36,826 bases of DNA from Claveliimonas sp963592205 (GTDB lineage Bacteria; Bacillota; Clostridia; Lachnospirales; Lachnospiraceae). The notes under the pieces are model-generated. The model was not told where the DNA came from. It made no database searches and was given only the letters and a program-made list of their open reading frames with translations. The position numbers and the translations under genes were made by a program. The DNA is taken from NCBI GenBank assembly GCA_963592205.1, contig CAVAVU010000050.1, positions 1 through 36,826 of the forward strand, read 5' to 3'. This document shows positions 16,698 to 24,577 of the stretch, one piece after another. Position 1 is the stretch's first letter. The number at the start of each line of letters is the position of its first letter.

Positions 16698-17475
16698 CAA
16701 TAAAAAAAGAACAAGCACCATTAGCAGTATGATATGGAAAATAGCTGCCGGTACAGTATTTGGCGCCATATTAGGTGTTATAGCAGGTGTACTGCTCTCA
16801 CTCATTAACAATGATGATTCTTTCAATCAGGCTGTACAGAAACTGAACGCAGGCATTCAGAACATGATCTTTCCCGGACTGCTTCTGATTACTGTACTTT
16901 CTATTATATTGCAGGAAATGTATTATTCTAGATTAAAAAACATCTGCGACAGCCTTGCAGCTGCTGATGATGAGAACTTCGATGACTTAGATTACAAAGA
17001 AGAAAAGGTCGGTGCCGTTCTGATGACACTCAACCTGTTGTCATATATAGGAAGTATCGTGCTGTTAGCATTCGGCTATTCTATGGATTACCTAAGACAC
17101 ACAATCGCACTCGGTGCATGTTTCACCTTTTTGATCTGCGTATTCTATGACGGTATTATGCAGGCACGTTATATAAAGCTGCTACAGAAGACACATCCGG
17201 AAAAGAAAGGAGATGTATCTTCTATGAACTTTCAGCAGCAATGGCTGGAGAGCTGTGACGAAGCTGAAAAGGAAGTCATTTACCAGAGCGCATATAAATC
17301 ATTTTCATTTACAAGTAAATGTCTCAGTTTTCTGCTTCTTCTCACCATGCTGTCACATCTTTTCTTCCACACAGGAGTCCTTGCGATCATCGTGGTCGGG
17401 ATCACTCAGATGATCCTGTCACTGACCTATAACAGATCCTGTGTGAAATTAAAAGAAGTAAAAGTCGAACGCTGA
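16687..17475 (+). CDS. DUF3169-like membrane protein
   Basis: 262 residues from the ATG at 16687, with GGGGG about 9 bases upstream. An earlier in-frame ATG at 16678 is too close to that site. Six or so membrane segments are visible: a pair near residues 14-70 (VFGAILGVIAGVLLSL; MIFPGLLLITVLSIIL), a pair near 115-160, and a pair in the last 60 residues (CLSFLLLLTMLSHLFF; VLAIIVVGITQMILSL). Conserved soluble loops carry acidic residues (DDENFDDLDYKEEK). Xre plus DUF3169 is a recurrent Firmicutes pair whose function I do not know. Confidence 0.85.
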   Translation: MRNNNKKRTSTISSMIWKIAAGTVFGAILGVIAGVLLSLINNDDSFNQAVQKLNAGIQNMIFPGLLLITVLSIILQEMYYSRLKNICDSLAAADDENFDDLDYKEEKVGAVLMTLNLLSYIGSIVLLAFGYSMDYLRHTIALGACFTFLICVFYDGIMQARYIKLLQKTHPEKKGDVSSMNFQQQWLESCDEAEKEVIYQSAYKSFSFTSKCLSFLLLLTMLSHLFFHTGVLAIIVVGITQMILSLTYNRSCVKLKEVKVER

Positions 17476-17506
17476 TTAATCCAACCTGCCTGCAATCGCA
17501 TCTTCA

Positions 17507-17548
17507 ATCATGCCTGCTAGCTTTTCTGCTGTGACAGGCATGATTTTT
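17507..17548. terminator. Terminator after the DUF3169 gene
   Basis: ATCATGCCTG (17507-17516) pairs with CAGGCATGAT (17535-17544), followed by TTTTT. It lies between convergent genes. Confidence 0.85.
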
Positions 17549-17551
17549 GTA

Positions 17552-18889
17552 TTATACGTTATGATCTTTATGCCGGAAAAAGATACGTCTGATAATAAGC
17601 CCGGCCATCACCGCCGTCAGCACGTCTGCGCACGCCTGTGCTGCCAGCACTCCTGTATATCCAAACATTTTAGACAGAATAAAAATCGATATGGCATAAA
17701 CTACGCCCTGTCTGCTAATCGACAACATAAGTGCTCCCGACGCATTTCCCACAGACTGACACACACAGGTTGATACCAGCGTTACTGCCATGAACATCAT
17801 ACCGAACTGCTGATACCGAAGCATCATAGCTCCATTACTGATAATGCCAGGATCTTTCATAAATATACTGATAACCGCAGGTGCAAAAAAGCTCACGATC
17901 ACTGCAAAGGCAAGTCCGATTCCCATCTCAAACAGATATGCAAACTTTAATATTTCTTTTAATCTTTTTTCGTTTTTCGCTCCATAATTATAACCTACAA
18001 GCGGCTGGCCACCAAACGCAAAGCCGACCAATATCAGAGCCGTAAGCATATTGGCTTTTAACGCAATTCCCATGGCTGCAACTTTGTCCGTTCCATACTC
18101 CAGCAGGAAATGATTCGTCAGCATGACCATAAAGCTCTGCATGAGATTTGTGATCGATGCAGGGATGCCAATCGCAAGAATATTACCTATCATATGCCCG
18201 GAAATTCTGGTATCTGTAATTGCCACTGACAGCCGGTTAGCTTTCTTCGTCATCGCATACATATAATAGATATCTGCCGCTACATTACCAAGCACCGTTG
18301 CGATTGCAGCTCCTGCCGCTCCCTGCTTCAGAACAAAGATAAAGACTGGATCCAGAATAATATTTACGATCGAACCAATGACAGAGCCAAGCATTGCCTG
18401 CGCCGCCAGCCCCTCCGTGCGGAGAATGTTCGTCGGCACAAGTCCAAATATAATAAACACAGCTCCTATCGCGATCCATGTATAATATCCACTTGCATAC
18501 TGCATCGTCACATCGTTTGCTCCCAATATCTGAAGAATCTGTGTGCGGAACAACAACAGGATGACCGTCACACAGATGCCAAACACAACCGAGCCCCAGA
18601 CGCAGAACGCACTGACTCTCTTTGCATCCATATTTCGCTTCTGTCCAAACAACCGGGAAATTACTGAACTTCCGCCAAGTCCAAAGATATCCCCAAATGC
18701 TATCATCATCGTAAATATCGGTGCTGCCAAAGACACTCCTGCCACCAGTTCCTGCACTCCTGTCAGCGCAATAAAATAGGTATCCACCATATTATACACC
18801 AGCGAAACCATCATACTCATCACCACCGGAAACGCAAGCTTCATATATGCTTTCGGCACCGGTGTCTGTTCAAATAATTCGTTCTCCAT
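17552..18889 (-). CDS. MATE-family multidrug or metabolite exporter
   Basis: 445 residues with about 12 membrane helices in two MatE halves. It begins with the typical cytoplasmic start and first helix (AYMKLAFPVVMSMMVSLVYNMVDTYFIA). Conserved features such as GDIFGLGGSSVISRLFGQ (first half) and GFAFGGQPLVGYNYGAKNEKRLKEIL (second half) are present. It likely exchanges Na+ or H+ for a cationic or organic substrate. The substrate is not predictable. The ATG follows AAAGGAG. The gene has its own promoter (19042-19070) and a leader of about 145 bases with a strong hairpin, so regulation within the leader is possible. Confidence 0.93.
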   Translation of the reverse strand: MENELFEQTPVPKAYMKLAFPVVMSMMVSLVYNMVDTYFIALTGVQELVAGVSLAAPIFTMMIAFGDIFGLGGSSVISRLFGQKRNMDAKRVSAFCVWGSVVFGICVTVILLLFRTQILQILGANDVTMQYASGYYTWIAIGAVFIIFGLVPTNILRTEGLAAQAMLGSVIGSIVNIILDPVFIFVLKQGAAGAAIATVLGNVAADIYYMYAMTKKANRLSVAITDTRISGHMIGNILAIGIPASITNLMQSFMVMLTNHFLLEYGTDKVAAMGIALKANMLTALILVGFAFGGQPLVGYNYGAKNEKRLKEILKFAYLFEMGIGLAFAVIVSFFAPAVISIFMKDPGIISNGAMMLRYQQFGMMFMAVTLVSTCVCQSVGNASGALMLSISRQGVVYAISIFILSKMFGYTGVLAAQACADVLTAVMAGLIIRRIFFRHKDHNV

Positions 18890-18940
18890 ACTTCTCCTTT
18901 CTGATTTTCCACTGCCAATATTATTCCACTATACATCAAA

Positions 18941-18973
18941 ACATCCATAACCCGAATTATGGATTATGGATGT
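18941..18973 (-). other. Hairpin in the MATE gene leader
   Basis: ACATCCATAA (18941-18950) pairs with TTATGGATGT (18964-18973). The same arm can pair instead with a second copy TTATGGAT (18957-18964), so two exclusive hairpins are possible. On the minus strand a short TTTT run follows. A second hairpin (GCGTTGA-TTT-TCAATGC) precedes it. I could not match this to a known riboswitch. Confidence 0.5.
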
Positions 18974-19041
18974 CCGACCGTAGCATTGAAAATCAACGCC
19001 CTATCATATAAAATTCTTAGAATTTGTGTTCACAGGTGAGT

Positions 19042-19070
19042 ATTTTAGCAAAACCAAGCAACTTTGTCAA
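19042..19070 (-). promoter_or_regulatory. Promoter of the MATE gene
   Basis: Minus strand: perfect TTGACA, a 17-base spacer and TAAAAT. It lies just past the stop codon of the SpoIIE-type gene. Confidence 0.75.
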
Positions 19071-19081
19071 ATTTATACTCT

Positions 19082-20254
19082 CTAATAATACTTCACAGTT
19101 ACATGTTTTCCCATCCGTTCGGCACAGTCTTTTAACTGTTCTACCAGATTCATACGCACGCTGAGATCAAATGGCAGATTGGAATTCTGATGTGCAGGAT
19201 TCAGTGCTCTTCCTACAAACAGGTTCAGATCCGTACACTCTTCAATTAACAGCTTTGCAAGTTTGGCTGCACCATTCTCTGCATCCAGTGCATCGAAAAA
19301 TGCCTCATCAAAATCATCATTTTCATAGCGATGCAAAAGTTCCAGTGCGCTTCCAATCGTCAGCACACCTTCCGTCACCAGATCCATGCCTTCCATGGTT
19401 GCCATTGGCGGAATCTTAGGGTCTGCATGCTTGACCAGCGTTACGATTTCTCGCTTTAATACGCGGGATGCGACATTGGCGCTGGTACCGCCGCAGATGA
19501 CCTTCTTACCTTCCTGCTTCATAAAGTCATAGATCAGGCGCTCATCGTCTTCCTTTCTGGACGGCGGTCCCGTAAAGATATTGACTACCTGTCTGCGGAT
19601 AACCCTCGTCACTGCAACCGTCGTATCGTCTCCTGGCTTCTGACCATACAGATCATAACACACCTGGCTGAGCATAGCCGCAAGTCTCGCTGCTGACAAT
19701 GTCTCGTTCGTACATTTCAGGGTATAAGCTGCCATATCATCCCATTCCCAGTTATAGTTCATCGTTTCTTCTTCGCCGGCCCAGATTGCTCCGTCACTCA
19801 TCAGCACGAAACAGTCATTGAGTTCCACATGGAATCTGTACTCGCGAATCTTCTTGCCTTCAATCACACGTTCCTGATAAGGATATTTTATTATTTCTTT
19901 GTTGCGTATAAACACGCATTTTGGATTATCATATTCTACTAGATAAGCTTCTCCGTCCTGAAAGATCTGCAGGATACTAAATGTCGCATATGCCACTTCC
20001 CGCTCTTTACAAATAGGCAGTGTACGGGCAATCGTCTCTACACAGGCATCGATCCCTGCTCCCTCGCGGAACATCGTACCCAGAATCTTCGATGTCAATG
20101 TTGCCAGAATATTGGCTTTCACACCGCTTCCCATCCCATCCGCAAGAATAATGATATTGGAGTCTTCTGTCTTCAGAATCTCCACCTTATCTCCGCACAG
20201 TTCTTCATGATTCTTATTAAAGCTTTTCCAACAGATATCTACACTTACACTCAT
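19082..20254 (-). CDS. SpoIIE-type PP2C protein phosphatase linked to the sensory hydrogenase
   Basis: 390 residues. The N-terminal 220 residues are a SpoIIE/PP2C fold with metal-binding LADGMGSGVKAN (about 38-49), MSDGAIW and GDDTTVAVTRV. Such enzymes remove phosphate from Ser or Thr of partner proteins. The C-terminal 170 residues (from VVNIFTGPP) form a separate region with Gly- and Asp-containing turns that I do not recognise. There is no membrane segment. It starts 3 bases after the stop of the PAS-containing [FeFe]-hydrogenase gene, so the two are almost certainly cotranscribed and work together. I read it as the output of a redox or H2 sensor. Target proteins are unknown. Confidence 0.9.
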   Translation of the reverse strand: MSVSVDICWKSFNKNHEELCGDKVEILKTEDSNIIILADGMGSGVKANILATLTSKILGTMFREGAGIDACVETIARTLPICKEREVAYATFSILQIFQDGEAYLVEYDNPKCVFIRNKEIIKYPYQERVIEGKKIREYRFHVELNDCFVLMSDGAIWAGEEETMNYNWEWDDMAAYTLKCTNETLSAARLAAMLSQVCYDLYGQKPGDDTTVAVTRVIRRQVVNIFTGPPSRKEDDERLIYDFMKQEGKKVICGGTSANVASRVLKREIVTLVKHADPKIPPMATMEGMDLVTEGVLTIGSALELLHRYENDDFDEAFFDALDAENGAAKLAKLLIEECTDLNLFVGRALNPAHQNSNLPFDLSVRMNLVEQLKDCAERMGKHVTVKYY

Positions 20255-20257
20255 CTC

Positions 20258-21970
20258 TTAGTCTTCCCCATCATCCAGAATCGAGTCGCGGAGCTTAGAC
20301 AGCGTTACTTTCGTCTCCGCCGTTGTCTCTCCAAGAAGTCCCGCGATTTCCTGCGCTACCATCATCTGCTTGTCAATTACCTTCTGCGCAATGTCGATTG
20401 TCTCCATCTTCAGATTCAGATGCTGTTCTCTCGCCTTTTCTTCCTTGCTCACATCCTGATAGATTACCAATGCCGAATCCACAGAATCTATATACACAAT
20501 CGTTTCTTTCGCAACAATATCCAATGTATCTAATTGAATTCGTTTCCTTAAGATTGATTCTTTGTCTGCCAACACTTTCTCAATATCTTCCACTTCTATA
20601 AACTCAAAGATATACCGTTCCAGTGCCTCTTCTCTGGAAATGCCAAGCTTGTTCAGCATTCTCTTATTACATTCCCTGATCCGCATATCCTGATCCACGA
20701 TCATGATCATATTCGGTGTTGCATCCATCACGAGATTCGACATGGACTCTGCCTGCGCCACTGCATGCGGCAGACACATACTAAGCTCCGCTTTGCCCTG
20801 AAAGACAGCTTCTGCTTTGGCTCTGCAGGTCGGATATCCACAGGCACCACAATTCAGTTCATCCTGTCTGGTATATTTGCCCATAGCATGAAGCATCTCC
20901 GTAAGCTCCCGTTCTGTCGGCTTCTGATCATGGATTGCACGGTCTTCAAATGTCTTGGCTAATGAGATATTCTCATGTGGAATATGTACTGCCTCGTCTT
21001 TATATTTCACCTGGTGCTTCAGATCCAGCTCCGCCTTCAGCATCGAACGTTTCCAGCGTTCCGCCGCAGGTCCCTTTACACATCCGCCCTTACAGACATT
21101 CAGCTCAAAAAATCCTCCGGACACTTCTCCACGCATCAGCTCATCCAACAGCTCCATACAGGTCTTGATTCCCTCTGCATGGAACTTCTCATAGTGGTCT
21201 TCCCCGGTTCCGGTCATCACGGATGTAATTACTCCACCGCCTACCGGATAGAGCCTGTTAACTCCCGGATCCGGATTCCCCATCGGCTTGTCTTCGCAGT
21301 CTTTTACCCGTATGCCTTCTTCCTTCCACCACCGGATCACTTCTTCAAATGTCAGGATTGCATTCACTGCGCCCATAACGCGTTCATCACCGATGCCTTC
21401 TGCTTTCTTGGCAATACACGGTCCTAAAAATACTACTTTGACATCCGGTCCGTACATCTCCTTAATCAGCCGTCCATGTGCGATCATCGGAGACACGACC
21501 GGTGCCATCATCGGCACTAACGATGGATAATACTTTTCAATCAGATCATTGATTCCCGGACAGCATGTAGAAATAATATTCTTCATCTGTCCACTTTTAA
21601 GTAGCTTTTGATATTCTTCCGTGACTAATGCCGCACCTTCTGCTGTTTCCCGCACCTCATCGAATCCCAGTTTCATCAGCGCATCGACAACCTGTCCCGG
21701 CTGGTCAAAATCCAACACGCTGAGATAGGACGGCGCAAGCGAGATAACCGTGCGCACACCTCTCTGCAAATATCCCTTCACCCGTTCCATATCACTGGCA
21801 AATGTCTTGGCATTCTGCGGACAGACTTCCAGACACTGTCCACAATGAATACAGTGATCCTCCATGATATGCGCCTGTTCATTCTGTACCGAGATGGCTT
21901 TTACCTCACAATAACGGACGCATTTGTAACAATGTCTGCATTTGGCATCCTTGAAATCAATGACCTTCAT
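20258..21970 (-). CDS. Sensory-type [FeFe]-hydrogenase with PAS domain (HydS-like)
   Basis: 570 residues. In order: two [4Fe-4S] motifs (CRHCYKCVRYC; CIHCGQCLEVC) at the N-terminus, an H-cluster domain with all expected cysteines (STCCPG; GPCIAKKAEG; NVCKGGCVKGP), an extra Fe-S motif (CGACGYPTCRAKA ... MCLPHA), a PAS domain (about 415-510), and a helical tail. This architecture matches group C sensory [FeFe]-hydrogenases, of which a phosphatase-linked class has been proposed. It probably senses H2 or redox state and does not make bulk H2. The PAS and tail would pass the signal to the phosphatase encoded 3 bases downstream. The ATG follows GAGGAGGGG. The HAD gene lies 63 bases upstream. Confidence 0.9.
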   Translation of the reverse strand: MKVIDFKDAKCRHCYKCVRYCEVKAISVQNEQAHIMEDHCIHCGQCLEVCPQNAKTFASDMERVKGYLQRGVRTVISLAPSYLSVLDFDQPGQVVDALMKLGFDEVRETAEGAALVTEEYQKLLKSGQMKNIISTCCPGINDLIEKYYPSLVPMMAPVVSPMIAHGRLIKEMYGPDVKVVFLGPCIAKKAEGIGDERVMGAVNAILTFEEVIRWWKEEGIRVKDCEDKPMGNPDPGVNRLYPVGGGVITSVMTGTGEDHYEKFHAEGIKTCMELLDELMRGEVSGGFFELNVCKGGCVKGPAAERWKRSMLKAELDLKHQVKYKDEAVHIPHENISLAKTFEDRAIHDQKPTERELTEMLHAMGKYTRQDELNCGACGYPTCRAKAEAVFQGKAELSMCLPHAVAQAESMSNLVMDATPNMIMIVDQDMRIRECNKRMLNKLGISREEALERYIFEFIEVEDIEKVLADKESILRKRIQLDTLDIVAKETIVYIDSVDSALVIYQDVSKEEKAREQHLNLKMETIDIAQKVIDKQMMVAQEIAGLLGETTAETKVTLSKLRDSILDDGED

Positions 21971-22033
21971 GCACTGCCCCTCCTCACATACTTCTCTCTC
22001 CTGCTATATACCTAACATATACTTATATTCCTG

Positions 22034-22678
22034 TTAATACTTCAGGATCTCTCCCGGTGTCTCCACAATAATATCGGCTCCGGCTTCCTCTAATTCCTCT
22101 CTGCTGCCAAATCCATAAAGCACACCGATCGTAGCCATGCCATTCGTCTTACCGCCCATGATGTCATTAGAGCGATCACCGATCATCACTGCTTTTTTAT
22201 GATCGATTCCTTTGTATTTCTGCATGGCATAGGCGATCACCTCATCCTTATGCACTCTGGTCTCATCCATAGACGCTCCGGCAATGCAGTCAAAATACTT
22301 CGCAAGATCAAAATGCTCCAGGATCTGCTCCGCAAATAACTCCGGCTTTGACGTAGCAACGATCAATGTCTTTCCTTTCGCTTTTAAGCCCTCTAACAGT
22401 TCCTTTATGCCATGATAAACTGCATTCTCAAACATTCCCCCGTCAGTATAATATTCACGGTAATAATCGATCCCTTTACGCGCCTCCTCCGGCGACAGAT
22501 CAAAATACTTATGAAAACTCTCTGCCAGCGGCGGACCGATAAACTTACGCAGTACCGACTCATCATATTCTGTAATTCCAAATCTATGTAACGCATGACG
22601 GACTGAATTCGTAATTCCCTCTCCGGAATCCGTCAGCGTACCATCCAGATCAAATAAATAATATTGATAATTTCCCAT
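22034..22678 (-). CDS. HAD-family phosphatase (phosphoglycolate phosphatase-like)
   Basis: 214 residues. HAD motif I DLDGTLTDSG (about 10-19), motif II ATSKPE (Thr/Ser), a conserved Lys, and motif IV IGDRSNDIMGG are all present. The alpha-helical cap between about residues 20 and 85 places it with Gph and PgmB-type HADs. The substrate is a small phosphate ester and cannot be fixed from sequence. It has its own promoter (22723-22751) and may be cotranscribed with the sensory hydrogenase 63 bases downstream. Its presence inside the hydrogenase locus is unexplained. Confidence 0.9.
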   Translation of the reverse strand: MGNYQYYLFDLDGTLTDSGEGITNSVRHALHRFGITEYDESVLRKFIGPPLAESFHKYFDLSPEEARKGIDYYREYYTDGGMFENAVYHGIKELLEGLKAKGKTLIVATSKPELFAEQILEHFDLAKYFDCIAGASMDETRVHKDEVIAYAMQKYKGIDHKKAVMIGDRSNDIMGGKTNGMATIGVLYGFGSREELEEAGADIIVETPGEILKY

Positions 22679-22722
22679 TACTGCCTCCCTTGATGTCTGA
22701 TATTGATAATTCTTCTGCTTTT

Positions 22723-22751
22723 ATTGTATAGAAGAAAGGGCAGAAATGCAA
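22723..22751 (-). promoter_or_regulatory. Promoter of the HAD-HydS-phosphatase unit
   Basis: Minus strand: TTGCAT, a 17-base spacer and TACAAT. The -35 lies inside the inverted repeat at 22736-22766. Confidence 0.6.
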
Positions 22752-22766
22752 TGCATTTCCACCCTT
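22736..22766. repeat. Inverted repeat downstream of hydA
   Basis: AAGGG-CA-GAAATG ... CATTTC-CA-CCCTT forms an interrupted stem that could be the hydA terminator, although the T-run is poor. A second small hairpin (TCTAAAA ... TTTTAGA, 22766-22788) lies beside it. Confidence 0.5.
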
Positions 22767-22819
22767 CTAAAATGTCTGATGTTTTAGAGGTAGCTCTGAA
22801 CAATTGTCCTAACACATTA

Positions 22820-24562
22820 CTAATTAACCGTACGTTTTACGTAGGTTGTATGCAATGTCTCATGTGCTTTCTTACTTCCCGGTTCTCCCAGATACTCCTC
22901 ATACAGCTTCTTGATCGCCGGATTCTCGTGAGACTTACGTATCGTCTTCGCTTTATCATTACGATACAGCACACTTGCACGGATACCGCGCACATCGGTA
23001 AAGTTACGCACATCACCGGATACCTGCGGCTGACCGCCGCCATTGACACATCCGCCCGGACATCCCATGATCTCGATAAAGTGATACTGTTTCTCACCTG
23101 ATTTCACCTGATTCAGAAGTTCTTTTGCATTCGCAAGGCCAGATGCAACTGCCACACGGATATCCATGCCTGCCACCTGATACTCGGCCTCTTTGATGCC
23201 CTTTGTACCACGCACATCTTCAAATTCCAGCGTTGCCAGTTCTTCTCCCGTCAATGTCTCTACAGCGGTACGAAGAGCCGCTTCCATAACTCCTCCGGTT
23301 GCTCCGAAGATCACGCCCGCACCGGTAGACTCGCCCATCGGATCGTCAAATCCTTCATCCGGAAGTGCGGTAAATTCAATGCCGCACCGGCGGATTAGGC
23401 GCGCCAGTTCTCTTGTCGTGATTGCAATATCCACATCCGGTACTCCGGCTGCATTCTGATTATCTCTTCCGATCTCGAATTTCTTAGCCGTACACGGCAT
23501 CACGCTGACAGATACGATATTCTTCGGATCGATACCCTGCTTCTCTGCAAAGTAAGTCTTCACCATCGCACCGAACATCTGCTGCGGTGATTTACAGCTC
23601 GACAGGTTCTCTGTCATATCCGGGAAATAATGCTCACAATACTTGATCCATCCAGGTGAGCAGGATGTGATCAGCGGAAGTTCTCCGCCATTCTGCACAC
23701 GGTCCAGCAGCTCATGTGCCTCTTCCATAATTGTCAGGTCTGCTGCCCAGTCCGTATCAAATACACGGTCAAATCCGATTCTTCTGAGTGCTGCTGCCAT
23801 CTTGCCTTCCACATCCGTTCCCATCGGATATCCGAACTCTTCGCCAAGAGCAGCTCTGACAGATGGTGCTGTCTGAACGACTACGTATTTCTCCGGATCT
23901 GCAATTGCCTCTATAATCTTATCTGTATAATCTTTTTCATATAATGCGCCCGTCGGACAGACTGCAATACACTGTCCACAGGATACGCAGTTGGTCTCAC
24001 CAAGTCCCATGTCAAATGCTGAACCGATAAATGTCGCAAATCCACGGTTATTGGTTCCGATCACGCCGACTCCCTGTACCTTCTCACAGACAGCCACGCA
24101 TCTGCGGCACAGGATACATTTATTATTGTCACGGATCATATGCGCTGCGGAATCATCCAGTTCATAGTGATTGCTCTCACCTGCAAAATAATTCTCATCA
24201 TCCACGCCATATTCCCGGCACAACTGCTGTAATTCACAGTTACCGCTACGCACACAGGACAGACACTTCTTGTCGTGGTTCGACAACAGGAGCTGCAGCG
24301 TCTTCTTTCTGGATGAGATCAGCTTCGGTGTATTCGTATATACTTCCATTCCCTCGCTGACCGGATGTACACAGGCCGCCACCAGATTCCGAGCGCCTTT
24401 TACTTCTACCACACACATACGGCAGGCACCGATCTCATTAATCTCTTTCAGATAGCAGAGCGTAGGAATTCTGATTCCGGCTGCATGTGCCGCCTCAAGG
24501 ATCGTAGAGCCGGCCGGTGCGGATACTTTCAGTCCGTTGATTGTAAGATTAACCGTTTCCAT
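22820..24562 (-). CDS. hydA: Catalytic [FeFe]-hydrogenase subunit of the electron-bifurcating HydABC complex
   Basis: 580 residues. Residues 1-80 are a [2Fe-2S] domain (LCYLKEINEIGACRMCVVEV). His- and Cys-type [4Fe-4S] (HDKKCLSCVRSGNCELQ) and two further [4Fe-4S] (CILCRRCVAVC; CVSCGQCIAVC) follow. The H-cluster domain has motifs TSCSPGW (L1), MPCTAKKFE (L2) and EIMGCPGGCVNGGGQP (L3). It evolves or oxidises H2 with electrons from NADH and ferredoxin, as in Thermotoga-type HydABC. L1 reads TSCSP where textbook enzymes read TSCCP. Gene order hydC-hydB-hydA with a 15-base gap from hydB indicates one operon. Confidence 0.95.
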   Translation of the reverse strand: METVNLTINGLKVSAPAGSTILEAAHAAGIRIPTLCYLKEINEIGACRMCVVEVKGARNLVAACVHPVSEGMEVYTNTPKLISSRKKTLQLLLSNHDKKCLSCVRSGNCELQQLCREYGVDDENYFAGESNHYELDDSAAHMIRDNNKCILCRRCVAVCEKVQGVGVIGTNNRGFATFIGSAFDMGLGETNCVSCGQCIAVCPTGALYEKDYTDKIIEAIADPEKYVVVQTAPSVRAALGEEFGYPMGTDVEGKMAAALRRIGFDRVFDTDWAADLTIMEEAHELLDRVQNGGELPLITSCSPGWIKYCEHYFPDMTENLSSCKSPQQMFGAMVKTYFAEKQGIDPKNIVSVSVMPCTAKKFEIGRDNQNAAGVPDVDIAITTRELARLIRRCGIEFTALPDEGFDDPMGESTGAGVIFGATGGVMEAALRTAVETLTGEELATLEFEDVRGTKGIKEAEYQVAGMDIRVAVASGLANAKELLNQVKSGEKQYHFIEIMGCPGGCVNGGGQPQVSGDVRNFTDVRGIRASVLYRNDKAKTIRKSHENPAIKKLYEEYLGEPGSKKAHETLHTTYVKRTVN

Positions 24563-24577
24563 ATTCTCTATCCTCCC

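Noticed and set aside
18890..19041. Known riboswitch (guanidine, fluoride, THF, preQ1) in the MATE leader
   Set aside because: None of the conserved sequence blocks that I know for these classes could be found.
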